Source: Beroe ovata
Taxonomy: Eukaryota; Ctenophora; Nuda; Beroida; Beroidae
Direction of reading: 5' to 3'
Assembly (NCBI GenBank): GCA_946803715.1
Contig: CAMPET010000323.1
Span: 52,508-68,751, forward strand
DNA length: 16,244 nucleotides
The translations under genes and the position numbers were made by a program. This document shows, piece by piece, positions 1 through 9,228 of the stretch (position 1 is the stretch's first letter; each line of letters begins with the position of its first letter). The notes under the pieces are model-generated. The model had not been told where the DNA came from, made no database searches, and saw only the letters and a list, made by a program, of their open reading frames with translations.

Positions 1-30
1 ACCCTTACCCTAACCCTAACACTACTGTAA
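1..30. repeat. Telomere-like repeat remnant at left edge
   Basis: The first bases hold two to three CCCTAA-type units followed by diverged relatives (CACTACTGTAACACTAATCC). This is the C-rich strand of a TTAGGG repeat, in the same orientation as the blocks at 1487 and 8556. The block is cut by the window edge, so its full length is unknown. Because unrelated sequence follows, it is an interstitial copy or the inner edge of one, not a proven chromosome end. Confidence 0.7.
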
Positions 31-42
31 CACTAATCCTAG

Positions 43-820
43 CACTGAAGGAGGGTATCAAACAGCTGTTAGTTGTGACAGGAACCCCTTCCTCCATCCA
101 GTTTTTCGGGGAGGGCTATATTGACACCCTGGCTGCCCAACTCCTCGACCCCCAACACAGAGCCACCCGTGCCAGAAACGTGGAAACGGCCCCTAATATC
201 TTGCCAGGGATCCAAGCGGAGCACCAGGAATTTCTGAAGCAGCTGTACCAATCAGCAGAACATTATTTGTTCAAGGGACACGGATACTGGGGATTCCGGA
301 ATAGGACCAACATTGATTGGATCATCCATGGGGCAAGTTTCATGTCAGGGTTGTTGGAGAGAGCGAGGAACCCTGTTGGAGAGCTTGTTCCTGAGCGGTG
401 TGGTTGTGAGTGGGTGGTGCAACAAGGAAATAGTGCTGTGGAGACAAGGGCCCGCGAGAACCCTCATCTGGGCTTCTTCAAAATTGGTCTACTGAGATCC
501 CACCCCTGGACTTTTCGCACCTCCGGCCTCTTGTCACGTCTGGTGACCTCCTCCAAAGGGACTACATTACCCTACAGGTTTCCATCAGAGAGGGGATGAG
601 AGGAGGGGCTTCTTTAGAAGCGGCGGTGAAGTCCATGGCACGAGGAAATGGACTCCGTCACTTACCAACACCGATGGTAGAGCTTCTTTATACACTGTTG
701 ACATTTGGGAGCTCGGAGGCCATCACCAAGAGTGACGGACATATAATGGAGCTCTACCATCAAAGACTCACCAACACCAGCAATGAGGACAGCCAGGTCC
801 AATTGGAGATATTTGTGAAG
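43..820 (+). pseudogene. Unrecognised coding-like segment with one frame break
   Basis: A frame open from the window start runs to a stop at 597-599 (ATG at 75 would give about 174 residues). A second frame is open from 434 to 838, with an in-frame ATG at 596. Between about 470 and 600 the likely coding frame passes from the first to the second, so one frameshift or an intron would be needed for a single protein. The first part includes the stretch HGYWGFRNRTNIDWIIHGAS and looks globular; the second part (LRPLVTSGDLLQRDYITLQV onward) looks helical. I recognise no family. Splice-like signals frame the block: TCCTAG at 37-42 and AAG|GTAAAA at 818-826. It could be an exon of a host gene, a decayed transposon gene, or chance open frames. 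GC is higher than in the flanking AT-rich DNA, which favours past coding use. Confidence 0.3.
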
Positions 821-847
821 GTAAAACAATGGGTTCTTTAGGGAATA

Positions 848-1033
848 TTGGAAGTATTGGAAAAGATCTCCCTCCAACCAACACACAAATGGCGAAAGAC
901 TGATCTGAGCCTCCAATCGAACAATGTAGGCCGAGTTCTAGAGAGATTGAGGAAAAGGAGGAGGGTTTACTATAAGAGTAATTTCATTAGAGAAGGAGAG
1001 AAGGTCGAGAGTTTTTTATCATTTAACTTTTAA
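848..1033 (+). pseudogene. Downstream continuation of the unrecognised open frame
   Basis: After a single stop at 839-841 the same frame stays open to 1033 and ends in a lysine- and arginine-rich stretch (RVLERLRKRRRVYYKSNF). It may be the C-terminal tail of the preceding segment after a nonsense mutation. It may instead be intron sequence, because a splice-donor-like AAG|GTAAAA precedes it at 818. No family is recognised. An AT-rich stretch follows (1015-1080), like a 3' untranslated region or simple intergenic sequence. Confidence 0.2.
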
Positions 1034-1242
1034 TTTATTCTAATTTATTTGCGGACCATGGTGATACAAGTGTTTTAATGTAACAACAACAATGTAAAAA
1101 GATGGGCACAGGAACGACAGGAACAATACACGCAATACACAATAAATACAGGTGTACATGAAATGTACTTGTGTCGTGCCAGGCGTATAGGATAAAGACA
1201 TGAAAGGTAGATCGCTTTGTGCGCTTGGTAACAGCTCACGCT

Positions 1243-1295
1243 TTGCCTGGCAACAGGGCCTATTCTCACGAGACTTGGGGCGTCTCTCACGAGAG
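1243..1295. promoter_or_regulatory. Cluster of palindromic motifs, possible promoter remnant
   Basis: TTGCCTGGCAA (1243-1253) is an 11-base palindrome that resembles an RFX X-box core. TCTCACGAGA occurs twice, at 1264-1273 and 1285-1294, exactly 21 bases apart, and the second copy extends to CTCTCACGAGAG. Both are one transition away from TCTCGCGAGA, a known palindromic element of metazoan promoters. A CpG decaying to CpA could explain the difference. No gene is visible on either side at the expected distance, so the regulatory role is inference. Confidence 0.25.
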
Positions 1296-1486
1296 ATCCC
1301 TGGGTCTCACAGAAGTCGTCGTGAATTCATGAAAACGGTGCGCAGGGCATCCTAGACTAAACAAATCACAATGCTGACAAACTGGACAGTTGAATGAGAC
1401 GTGTGATGGTGATTTAATTTTGCTGCCTCCATGCAAATATGCTGCGAGTAATATTCGCACTTTCGCAACATATCGGCCCTGGGAAC

Positions 1487-1740
1487 ACTAACCCTAACAC
1501 TAACTGTAACCCTAACACTGACTGTACCCTTACCCAACCCTAACCCTAACCCTAACCCTAACCCTGACCCTAACCGTAGCCCTAACCCTAACACTAACTC
1601 TAGCCTTTCCCTAACACATTTACCCTTAGTCTAACACCTAACCCAACCTTGGCTCTCACTCTAATGGCTAACACCTATCCACTAACCTAACCCATATGAT
1701 AATAGACTCTTTTACCCTAACCTTAATTGTTCATTTCCCT
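1487..1740. repeat. Interstitial telomere-like (CCCTAA)n block, degenerate
   Basis: Near-perfect CCCTAA units at about 1535-1590 are flanked on both sides by diverged versions (CACTAACTGTAACCC, CCTAACACATTTACCC, CACCTAACCCAACC). Decay increases away from the centre, and by about 1740 only a weak CTAACC rhythm remains. The TTAGGG sequence is the common animal telomere unit. The open minus-strand frame through this block (residues such as LGLGLG) is a low-complexity artefact. The Ty3/Gypsy integrase fragment begins just after the block. Confidence 0.9.
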
Positions 1741-1806
1741 GTAAGTATTCCTGATTTAAGGTTTAGAGCCTATTAACCCCATTCTTAAAAACGAACAGAA
1801 CTAAGG

Positions 1807-2262
1807 GTGAAATTCAAGACCTCTGCACCACACACTCCAGTATCAAATGGAAAAGTGGAGAGAGCAGTTCAGACTGTGAAGAACATTCTCCCGAAGATGA
1901 AAGGTAACGTCTTGAACAGCGAATTTGCGGTTCCTCTTGCAGGAACAGCATCAACTAATATAGGACTCTACCAAGCCGAAATGATGTTGGGGAGAAAGCT
2001 GTGGACAGCACTGGACTTACTGAAACATAGCCACTTTCAAAACTAGCTGAAGATAATGTATGGAGGAGAGGGAAACCAGATATTTCTAAAAGTATCTTGA
2101 GATAGGAGATCTCATCTGGGTATGAGATTTGACGACAAAGAAGCAGTGGATGCCGAGCTCAGTAATGAAGAAACTCGGCACAATGATGCACATGATTGGA
2201 GTTTGCAGAGGTGCAGAAGTCAGACCTCTCCCAAATCACAGAACTTATCACCAGGGCAATTC
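1807..2262 (+). pseudogene. Ty3/Gypsy retrotransposon integrase remnant
   Basis: The frame at 1807-2046 begins FKTSAPHTPVSNGKVERAVQ, which is the C-terminal end of a DDE integrase core. The Glu of VERAVQ is the last catalytic acid, and a SNG turn and an AVQTVKN helix accompany it. Further on, the stretch AEMMLGRKLWTALDLL matches the position of the usual polypurine-to-GRxLRT segment of Ty3/Gypsy integrases. After a stop and a frame change, IGDLIWV (2102-2122), a stop, and KKQWMPSSVMKKLG then GAEVRPLPNHRTYH (to about 2262) look like the chromodomain-adjacent C-terminal barrel. The first two catalytic aspartates, reverse transcriptase, protease, gag and LTRs are absent. The copy is therefore a 5'-truncated, multiply broken relic. 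It starts within about 70 bases of the telomere-like block. Confidence 0.8.
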
Positions 2263-3180
2263 TACAGCACTAGCAGTAATCCCCTGCCTTGAAGGGAACA
2301 AGTTGCTTCAGATTGCGAAAATAAGTATTGTCTCCATAACAGGAGTCCACTATGGCATGCTTTCTTGCTCTGGCAGCAATATTCTTGATCATAGTTCGCC
2401 TTCACGAATTCGTTGGTTATTGGCTATTTTTTTGATATTTTCCAACTCTGAGATATCGTTTTCAACCATGAAAGAGAGTGGGGCATCGTCCATACACTAT
2501 TTCATAAGCTGACGTGTGTAGGGAACTGACTCTTCAATTGGCGAAGTTACCCGCTCACTGCCATTCAGTAGTGACCGGGGAGACCTAGCTAACGAAGGGT
2601 CAATCTCAGCTCAAGCTCGGCCTATCCTGCAAACAATTATCTCAGCTGATAGACCCTCCGGATTTCCCACGATCTCTGACTAGTCCAAGAAATTGTATAT
2701 CTAGCTAAGAGTGAAGTCTAGTGTAGTAATTAATATATCCATGAATTGTCAACAGTATAGAGAGATAAATTGAAAGTGAATTCAATAGCCATGTAGTAGA
2801 CATTTAATTTATGATGAAATTGTGAATTGTGAAACTGAGATTTCCTTTCTTCCTTCAAAGTGAATAAGATATATGCTCAAATAGTAACAATGGTTATAAT
2901 AACAGCTGTATATTGATGTCGTTTCAATCTTAGTTGTTATGAACGTTAAAAACGTTTTTTTCAAATCAATGTATTATAAAAGCCTGCCATTCAAGCCTTC
3001 ATTTGTATTTATAGCATTCTGCCTTATTCTCGATGTTTCTGTTCTACTCGAAATACTCTCTTCACTAAAAGATTTTTCTCTTTACTGTGCTAAATAGTTG
3101 AACAATGTTTCAATATACTTCGAACAGAATTTTTAAGTTTAACGCTATTCTAGATTAAAATCCTGTCTCTGACATGGTCA
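2263..3180. other. AT-rich sequence without recognisable genes
   Basis: No convincing coding region is seen on either strand. The plus frame that continues from the integrase to 2512 lacks recognisable motifs after about 2262. From about 2700 the sequence is strongly AT-rich, with many stops in all frames. A short perfect palindrome AACGTTAAAAACGTT-type pairing lies near 2942-2957. It may be the decayed rest of the Gypsy element or ordinary intergenic DNA. Confidence 0.5.
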
Positions 3181-4419
3181 ATCTCGTCGTATTATAACAG
3201 TAGGGTGGTAACAACAGCGCGTGTGCACAAAGAACTAGCACGTTTACAGCGACTAAAAGTGTAATACGGTGTTTTTCACGTTTACGAACTTATCTTTGAA
3301 TGTATTCAACGAATCGTTCTGAAATTTAGTCACCAGATAGAGAAAACAAAGCTGGTCATAACAAGTTAAAATTGTCCAAATTCCCCACTGCCTGCCGAAG
3401 TTATGGCTATTGAAGTTTTTAACAGCTCATAGCTCAGCTTAGGAATCTCTCAGAAAGATGATTTTCAACTTGCTTTGTTGATATTATAAGTATCTATCAA
3501 GTCTCAAAGTTTCAGCCTGATAACTCAAAGGGAAGGTGTCACATGGTTTTGTCCACAAGTTAAAATCTCTATTTACGAGTCGTTTCGAGCGGCGAAATAC
3601 AACAAGCGCATCAGATAATGAACTATACACCCACGTGCGCGTGATGAATTGTTGCGCGCAGCATGTAACTGGCACGTGCCAGTTGATGCAGCTTTCAGAT
3701 TTGTTCTACCTCTTTCCTGAGCTGAGTTATGGACGAAAATTGATCGGATTTTCACACGTTGTTTTCAAACCACCATAACTTCACTTCTAAATACTCAATT
3801 GGCTTGAATCCTTCGATGTTAGCTTGAAGAAACATTCATCTTCAATTTCCGTGGCTTATTGTTGCGTTTAAACAAAAGAGTCGTTGGTTATTTCGTTTTA
3901 ACGACAGACATTGTAACTTTGGCATATTCTCGCGAAATTTTGGTGTTACACTTTTTGCGCCCAGTCCTTGTTCTTCTACCACCCACAACTCTTTCAAATC
4001 ACAATTTCTGGCAACAAAACTTATTTTCAGAGTTAGTACCAGCCTGCTGATCATTTTGATACCAAGTTTGTCACATTTTGTTGAAGTCGATTTTTTCGTT
4101 CACCCCCTAATTACACGCAGCGCAACTCCAATTCTTGTTAGTTGACATGTTTCTACAAGAAAAAAGGTTAATTTATAATAATAACTAGAAAACCCGTCGG
4201 TTGGATCCGATGCTACGAATGGGATGTGAAGACTGGAGTTGAAATTGATATGAACGTTTGCACTACTGCACAATGCACTTTCAATTTCGTAATTTTTCCC
4301 TCACCATTTTCATCAATGTTAATAAGAAAAGAATGGAGGATAACCCTTAATACACAGGCAGAGTCGCCACAAATCGCCGTCAACAGAAAGTTGTGTCAGG
4401 CAGATCACAGATGTGATGT
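3181..4419. other. Intergenic sequence, no gene recognised
   Basis: Only short overlapping frames occur on both strands (for example 3536-3778 and 3859-4050 plus, 3842-4054 minus), none with a recognisable motif. CpG-containing words and an 18-bp palindrome are concentrated at 3575-3690. The text around 3400-3450 and 3730-3790 repeats words such as GTTATGG and CATAACTTCAC, which suggests an old dispersed repeat that I cannot name. Confidence 0.4.
3661..3689. repeat. Palindrome with CACGTG core
   Basis: AACTGGCACGTGCCAGTT at 3667-3684 is a perfect 18-base palindrome centred on the E-box CACGTG. With a one-base bulge it extends through GCAT (3661-3664) and ATGC (3686-3689). A second CACGTG lies about 40 bases upstream in CCCACGTGCGCGTG. 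It could be a dimeric bHLH-type site or the core of a small inverted repeat; there is no gene context to decide. Confidence 0.45.
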
Positions 4420-5213
4420 AGAGAGAGGCGTCCAAAGTGAGAGAATTGTCAAGAGAGAGTGGTGTCAAGAGAGAAAAGAGTCAAGTGCAAGTGACGCAAA
4501 AGTGTAATTAGCGAAAGTGATGTCAAAATAGAGTGGTGTCAAGAGAGAATTATTAAGAGGAAGTGCTGTCTAGTGGGAGTGGTGTCAAAAGAGAATAGTG
4601 TCAAGAGATAGACCTATCAAGAGAATTGGTGCATCAAGAGTGAAGAGAGCGATGTCAAATGGACTGGTGTCGGGAGAGAGGCGGCAAGAGAGGATGATGT
4701 CAAGAAAGTCTAGAGATAAGAAGAGGGAGTGGTGTGAAGAGAGAATCGTCAACAGGGAGTGGTGTCAAAAGAGAATAGTGTCATGAGAGATACGTCAAGA
4801 GAAAATGGTGTCAAGAGAAGTGATGTCAAGAGAGAGTGGTGTCAAGAGAGAATAGTACATAGAGGGATTGGTGTCAAGAGAAAATAGTTTCTAGGAAAAA
4901 TGCTGTCAAGAAAATTAGTGTCAAAAGATGAAAGTGTTGAGTGGAAGTTGTGTCAAGTGGAGTACTGTCAATATAAATTAGTGTCAAGGGAGTGTGGTGT
5001 CATTTGTCAAGAGGGAGGGTTGTCAAGTGAAGTACTGTCGAGAAAAGAAGCAATATCAAGTGGGAGCGGTGTCAAGAGAGGATAGTTTAGAGACGTATTA
5101 TTGTCAAGAGAATTGGTGTATCGATGGATTGGTGTTAGGAGAGAGAATGTTGTGAAGCGGAATTGCGGCCGAGAGAAATGGTGTCAAGAGAGGGGAGTGG
5201 TGTCAAGAGAGAA
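4420..5213. repeat. Degenerate minisatellite, GTGTCAAGAGAGAA unit
   Basis: Almost 800 bases are built from variants of GTGGTGTCAAGAGAGAAT, with a core of about 16-18 bases that recurs dozens of times (clean stretches at about 4455-4480, 4535-4550, 4800-4855 and 5178-5208). Substitutions and small indels separate the copies, so the array is old. The plus strand is strongly purine-rich. The open frames across it (4226-4507, 4598-4786, 4900-5085) follow from the repeat and the lack of TAA/TAG in the unit; they should not be called genes. Confidence 0.9.
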
Positions 5214-5829
5214 CGCGATAACCCAGGTTTAGAAGTTTGCACATACCGGGGCATTGGAGCTTGTTCATCTTTCGGCTGTAATCTTTGAAGTAGTGGTCGT
5301 CACGAAGCGTAGTCATCTCTTGGGGTAGAAATCAGTCTTTTACATCACGGCATAGTGACTGTCCTACGCAAATTGTGTGCGTTTGCCGTTTGTGCGTGTT
5401 GGATGGTTTGACCATCAAAGCCGCAACGTCCCGAAACAAATAAACAACAAATGAGGAAGAAAGCTACGCGTGCGCGCATTCGATACATATGCACGTGCAA
5501 CTCATATGCTGCCGTAGCAACGCACGCTTGTAAATTAAACATCGATCATCTACGGGTACTATACCATGATTTCTCAAATTTTCGACGCCGAAAATCTAAG
5601 GCCTGAATCAAAATTCTGGCTCGACATTTAACCAGATTTTGTCTTTTTCTACCACCATTGACCATGCAAAAAATCGCGGCTCTTCTACTCCATTTGTAGC
5701 CCCCGCTAGTGATCTACGTTTTAAGATGCTCTCTCGATTATAATATAGATGTCATAAGGAGTATCTGTATTCTGTCTGCTATCGTTGCAGATCGATGTTA
5801 ATTGTTAACTAGACGTCATTATTGAGAAT
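5214..5829. other. Intergenic sequence, no gene recognised
   Basis: No supported gene. The minus-strand frame at 5345-5542 owes its content to a dispersed repeat at 5490-5525. A CpG-rich patch (GCTACGCGTGCGCGC, 5463-5477) lies next to that repeat. From 5700 onward the sequence is AT-rich, with stops in all frames. Confidence 0.4.
5490..5525 (-). repeat. Dispersed 36-bp repeat, copy A
   Basis: The reverse complement of this stretch matches 8394-8429 at 31 of 36 positions. The shared core reads TATGAGTTGCAC with GTTGCT before it. The two copies are in opposite orientation, about 2.9 kb apart. On translation both give the same short peptide pattern (VAxAAYELH), but the surrounding frames differ, so a DNA repeat is more likely than a protein family. 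It may mark the end of a small transposable element. Confidence 0.55.
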
Positions 5830-6264
5830 ATGCAAGTATATCATTATGATACGAGTAGGTTCGTGATTTCCGAGTGTAAACCTAATTGTAAAGCATCAAC
5901 GGCTCATGAAGCAACCTTTCAAAGTCATTACAAAGCTAATTATGTGCACACAATGTTAACTAGACTGTTACTTAGTCGATCATCTATACCCGGGCAATTG
6001 AAAGTCAGTCAAAAGGTGTCTTGTAAGAAAGTGTATCATACTGAGATTGCAATTATATCGTACGTACTTGGTGTAATCACCATAGAATATTCCATGTGGC
6101 TTATTTCCATGACGCTATTAAAAATGCCATCCCCTAGATGTGAACCTCGGCTACCTTATTCCCTCTGTTTATGGCCATCCTTTTTCGGTAAATGTAGCCG
6201 GTCAAAACAATCTATCATTAATATTCTACTTAGGTCAGTTGACTTGGCCAATGGCCACACGTAA
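5830..6264 (+). other. Isolated open frame of 144 codons, coding status doubtful
   Basis: An ATG at 5830 opens a 144-residue frame. The product has no recognisable domain and no repeat, and no signal peptide or clear membrane segment is evident. There is no matching neighbour, promoter or splice context that I can point to. At 435 bases in moderately AT-rich DNA it is on the long side for chance, but not enough to call a gene. Confidence 0.15.
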
Positions 6265-7151
6265 CATGTGTCCTTATGGAGCCCACCGGCCCTTTTCCTA
6301 GCCCGGGAATTACACTATCATGCTCGGGAATTACACTATCACACTAGAGCTTCTGGACAGGTATGACACCTACCAGGCATCCCGAGTTATTTATTTACCA
6401 GCTGGATACTCTCAATCATAAATGAATTAAATCCACGATCGCCATAAAAACGATCATCGTCTCAAACTATGTGGAATTCACCTCATCGAGCCGCAACTGA
6501 CCTTGATTCCCCAAGTGTCTGATGAATAGTCTTATTATCTACGCAACTGCTCAATAATCTCCGCAAATATGACTATGAAAACTGTATTACACCATTCATG
6601 TGAATCATGTGGGCCCACGAACTAGAACCAAACTATATTGCCCTACATATATAACTGTCAAGGCTACTTATCTTTGAAATATAATTGAAATTACATTGAA
6701 TTGAATAGAGTATTTAGTATGGCAGTGCATAGAATGGAAATGATATGTACCAAGAATAAGTATGGAAACATCATTACCTAGAATTGATATAGAAATATCA
6801 CGAAACAATGAACACCTGGCACAAACAGGGGTTCAACAACTATAAGTATAATAAAACATAACTATGATTCGAAAGTCGCTCAACCTCAAGCAAGTTTGAC
6901 AGATTTATTACGAATATTACGAAATATTAATGAAGTGAAAGTGTTATTGCTGATCCGACGTGGGTTGCTTATTTTTCAGGCTCCAATGTGGGGTTGCGGA
7001 TTTTTGGCTCATGGATAGGGGTAATGTCTTCATTGCTTAGAATAGGAAAAATACTCTGTTCTAATTGAGAAATCATAAAGTATGAAATTTCACCATTCCT
7101 GTCATTACTCATGCTCTGGTTAGTCATGGCAAGCATCACCCCATTAATCGT
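6265..7151. other. AT-rich intergenic sequence
   Basis: No gene is recognised. CGGGAATTACACTATCA occurs twice, at 6304-6320 and 6325-6341, as a 21-base tandem duplication. A second imperfect pair (GGGTTGC then ATTTTT then GGCTC) lies at 6962-6983 and 6990-7010. A good 3' splice-site-like tract, TTATTTTTCAG, ends at 6979, but all frames after it contain stops. Confidence 0.45.
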
Positions 7152-7478
7152 ATGCTCAATGTCAATGATCAGTTAGAGTCGGAATCAGACAAGGATGTTT
7201 TTGATAAGGTAAGTGAAAAGTTAAGTTTAAAGCTTTATCTATCACATAACACTTCACTCCAATATTATGGTAATCTGTCAACTTGCATCAATCGTGTAAA
7301 CAAAAGCTTAGGTTTCAAGTTGAATTTCTGGAAGGCGCAAATTTTTTTGCTGCTGACGATGCCCAGATTTCTAGATACATGGTTTGGGGGTTATCCTCCC
7401 CATGTACCAGTTCTAAGCCTCGTCAGCTTGAGAAATTTGTCACGCATTACTTATGACTTTCATTCTTGGAGAAACTGA
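7152..7478 (+). other. Isolated open frame of 108 codons, coding status doubtful
   Basis: The frame starts MLNVNDQLESESDKDVFDKV, an acidic stretch, and becomes hydrophobic near its end. No domain is recognised. Inside it, AAG|GTAAGT at 7206-7214 is a textbook 5' splice site, so the first 19 codons could be an exon end and the rest intron. That is inference from the consensus alone. Confidence 0.15.
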
Positions 7479-8393
7479 GCAGAAATTGTTGAGTCAAAGA
7501 CTTCCTTGGAGAAACCAAGATAAGCTTTGAACTGAAACTCTGCTAGCCAAGCAGGTCCTTATAAAGGCAAGGTTACCTCGCCTTCTGCATCGTCACAGCA
7601 CGTGCGAATCATCCCGCTCCAATGAGTGAGGAACCTGCCGGTGATACAGGTGCGACATTCCTCATGTCACGCCACTGTATGAGTCATGCCAGGCCTCTGT
7701 CACACCGCGTGGTTTGAGGTACTCATGACTGTGGTTGTGACAATTCAGGTTCATTAGCCCCATGCACAGCTCTAAAGCAAATACTGAGGCTTACCCTATT
7801 TGTGACGTCACGAGTCCCGCGGCATGGGCCAGCTCAAGGGAGAGCCACCGCTGCACCCGCGCGGCTCAACAATATTAACAGCGGAACTTGTATTCTAGGT
7901 CGCTGTGAAGCGCGGTGTCCCACTTCCAGGATCCACGACTCACAAGGACGCTACTTTGATTACGTTGCTCTTACCAATGATAGGGCCAGGGAACCCGACT
8001 ATGCTATGATTTGACAATTGCCATATTTTTCTAAAGCTACCGCTTGTCTTTACAAAAAATTTCTTGCGTACGCAGTACATAATAACCCTTTGCTTTGTCA
8101 ATGAACGCGGTACAACTAAACAGAATCTAACTTCATAAAATGTATGTTTCGTAAATGTGAAAGTTTACTATTTTTGTGCCAAGTAGAATTAAATAGCGTG
8201 ATGCTGTCGACTGTCGGATTATATGCATGATTTCAGATTCTTACCACATTTCTATGCACTCATCACTGATATCACTCCCATATAACTAAGATTCTGATAT
8301 TCAGTACACGCACTCTTGGCGAATTTTCTAGTCCCTATTATAATTTGGCATTCTCTCTTTTATGGAGGTTTTTTTGCGCGTACACATTGTATT
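7479..8393. other. Intergenic sequence with a GC-rich island
   Basis: Positions about 7790-7930 are markedly more GC-rich than the surroundings and hold an open frame (7802-8014, rich in Arg and Ala) without recognisable motifs. At 7660-7745, GTCACGCCACTGTATGAGTCATG and its imperfect reverse complement pair over about 23 bases. From 8030 on, the sequence is AT-rich without a gene. Confidence 0.4.
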
Positions 8394-8429
8394 GTGTGTT
8401 GCTATAGCAGCGTATGAGTTGCACCTGCA
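8394..8429 (+). repeat. Dispersed 36-bp repeat, copy B
   Basis: This is the partner of the inverted copy at 5490-5525 (31 of 36 identical when reverse-complemented). About 85 bases downstream the word TTGCACATGCAA appears, a related short palindrome. The telomere-like block begins about 125 bases after this copy. No boundary repeats are clear enough to define a complete element. Confidence 0.55.
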
Positions 8430-8555
8430 AAAATTAACAGTCTGTAGGCTCGTTTCCTGTGATTCTGTTTTGATTAAGTTGCTCTTTCTGATCATAGGGA
8501 AGACAAGAGTTGCACATGCAAGTTTATTTGCACGCAATGACAGTCACATTACTGT

Positions 8556-8645
8556 TAACCCTAACCCTAACCCTAACCCTAACGCTAACCATAACCCTAA
8601 CCCTAACCCTGACCCTAACCCTCACCCTGACCCTAAACCTTACAG
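8556..8645. repeat. Interstitial telomere-like (CCCTAA)n block
   Basis: About fourteen CCCTAA-type units occur, the first four or five exact and the rest with single changes (GCTAACC, ATAACC, CCCTGA, CCCTCA). The orientation is the same as at 1 and 1487. The plus-strand frame across it reads as an Asn-Pro repeat and should not be called coding. Confidence 0.9.
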
Positions 8646-8955
8646 TATAGCTTTCTGAAAAACTCCACTAGCTGCTCTGCACTTCTCTAGAAAGCTATTC
8701 CAGCAAGTTATGGTTGATACCTGGGTCAGAATCGAGTCCGAACGCTCCAGTTCATATGTCACAATCAGTCGAAGTTGAGGGCTGAGCATTACTCTGGACT
8801 GATGGACTGGGTGGAGCGTGAAGCGCAGCAATTGGTGAATGAGTCTCCCGGGAAAACCAGTTATTCTTCCATCGTCATTCATTGGGGGCAAACGTTTCAT
8901 GCAGCAGAACTATCAGGACACCATGGCGATCAGTGGCAAACATCATACTCCACTT
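8646..8955. other. Sequence between telomere-like block and TIR element
   Basis: Overlapping short frames lie on both strands (8640-8900 minus, 8775-8993 plus) with no recognisable domain. GC is higher than average and the text lacks simple repeats, so it may be a decayed transposon body or an old exon. I cannot assign it. Confidence 0.3.
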
Positions 8956-8994
8956 TTAAACTTTACAACACTACTTTATACAATCAAATTTGAG
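8956..8994 (+). repeat. 39-bp shared segment, copy 1
   Basis: This segment matches 15189-15227 at 34 of 39 positions without gaps. Both copies, read in the same frame, encode KL-x-NTT-x-YNQI followed by TGA. The first copy ends exactly where the small TIR element begins (8994). Shared DNA of a transposon family is the simpler reading; a conserved protein C-terminus is possible. Confidence 0.55.
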
Positions 8995-9228
8995 GATGTC
9001 AAGTGAAATATGAACTGAGAAGCCAACTCGTGGGTAGCTGGATAGAGGGGGATGGTCAGTGAATGTGGCTCTCTGAGGGGTCTCTCGTGAAGCAGGCATG
9101 AGTTGGGGCTGAGAGGCTGTGGTCATGGGGCACAGAAGACTGGCACCTCCTATCACCTTTGAGATGAGTATATATGTGTACACGTTGTGTGCTACATGTT
9201 GCTCAGCTAATATTTTTACTTGACATCC
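8994..9228. mobile_element. Small MITE-like element, 235 bp
   Basis: GGATGTCAAGT at 8994-9004 is repeated in perfect inverse at 9218-9228 (ACTTGACATCC). With a few mismatches the inverted match continues to about 27 bases on each side, through CTGAG on the left. The interior has no coding capacity. I see no clear target-site duplication; its right end directly abuts the foldback element at 9229. The superfamily is undetermined. Confidence 0.5.

Noticed and set aside
1352-1594. Minus-strand frame of 80 codons with LGLGLG runs
   Set aside because: It translates the telomere-like repeat; composition is fully explained by CCCTAA units.
2360-2512. Minus-strand peptide AYEIVYGRCPTLFHG resembling a Gypsy integrase segment
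   Set aside because: The match is short, needs a frame change to continue, and is antisense to the nearby integrase relic. It could be a second insertion but is too weak to list.
4226-5085. Three plus-strand open frames
   Set aside because: They read through the purine-rich minisatellite and have only repeat-derived composition.
6965-7214. Complete internal exon between TTATTTTTCAG and AAG|GTAAGT
   Set aside because: All three frames contain stops between the two signals, so it cannot be a coding exon.
8362-8658. Plus-strand frame of 98 codons ending in an Asn-Pro repeat
   Set aside because: The second half is the telomere-like block and the first half holds the dispersed 36-bp repeat; no independent coding evidence.
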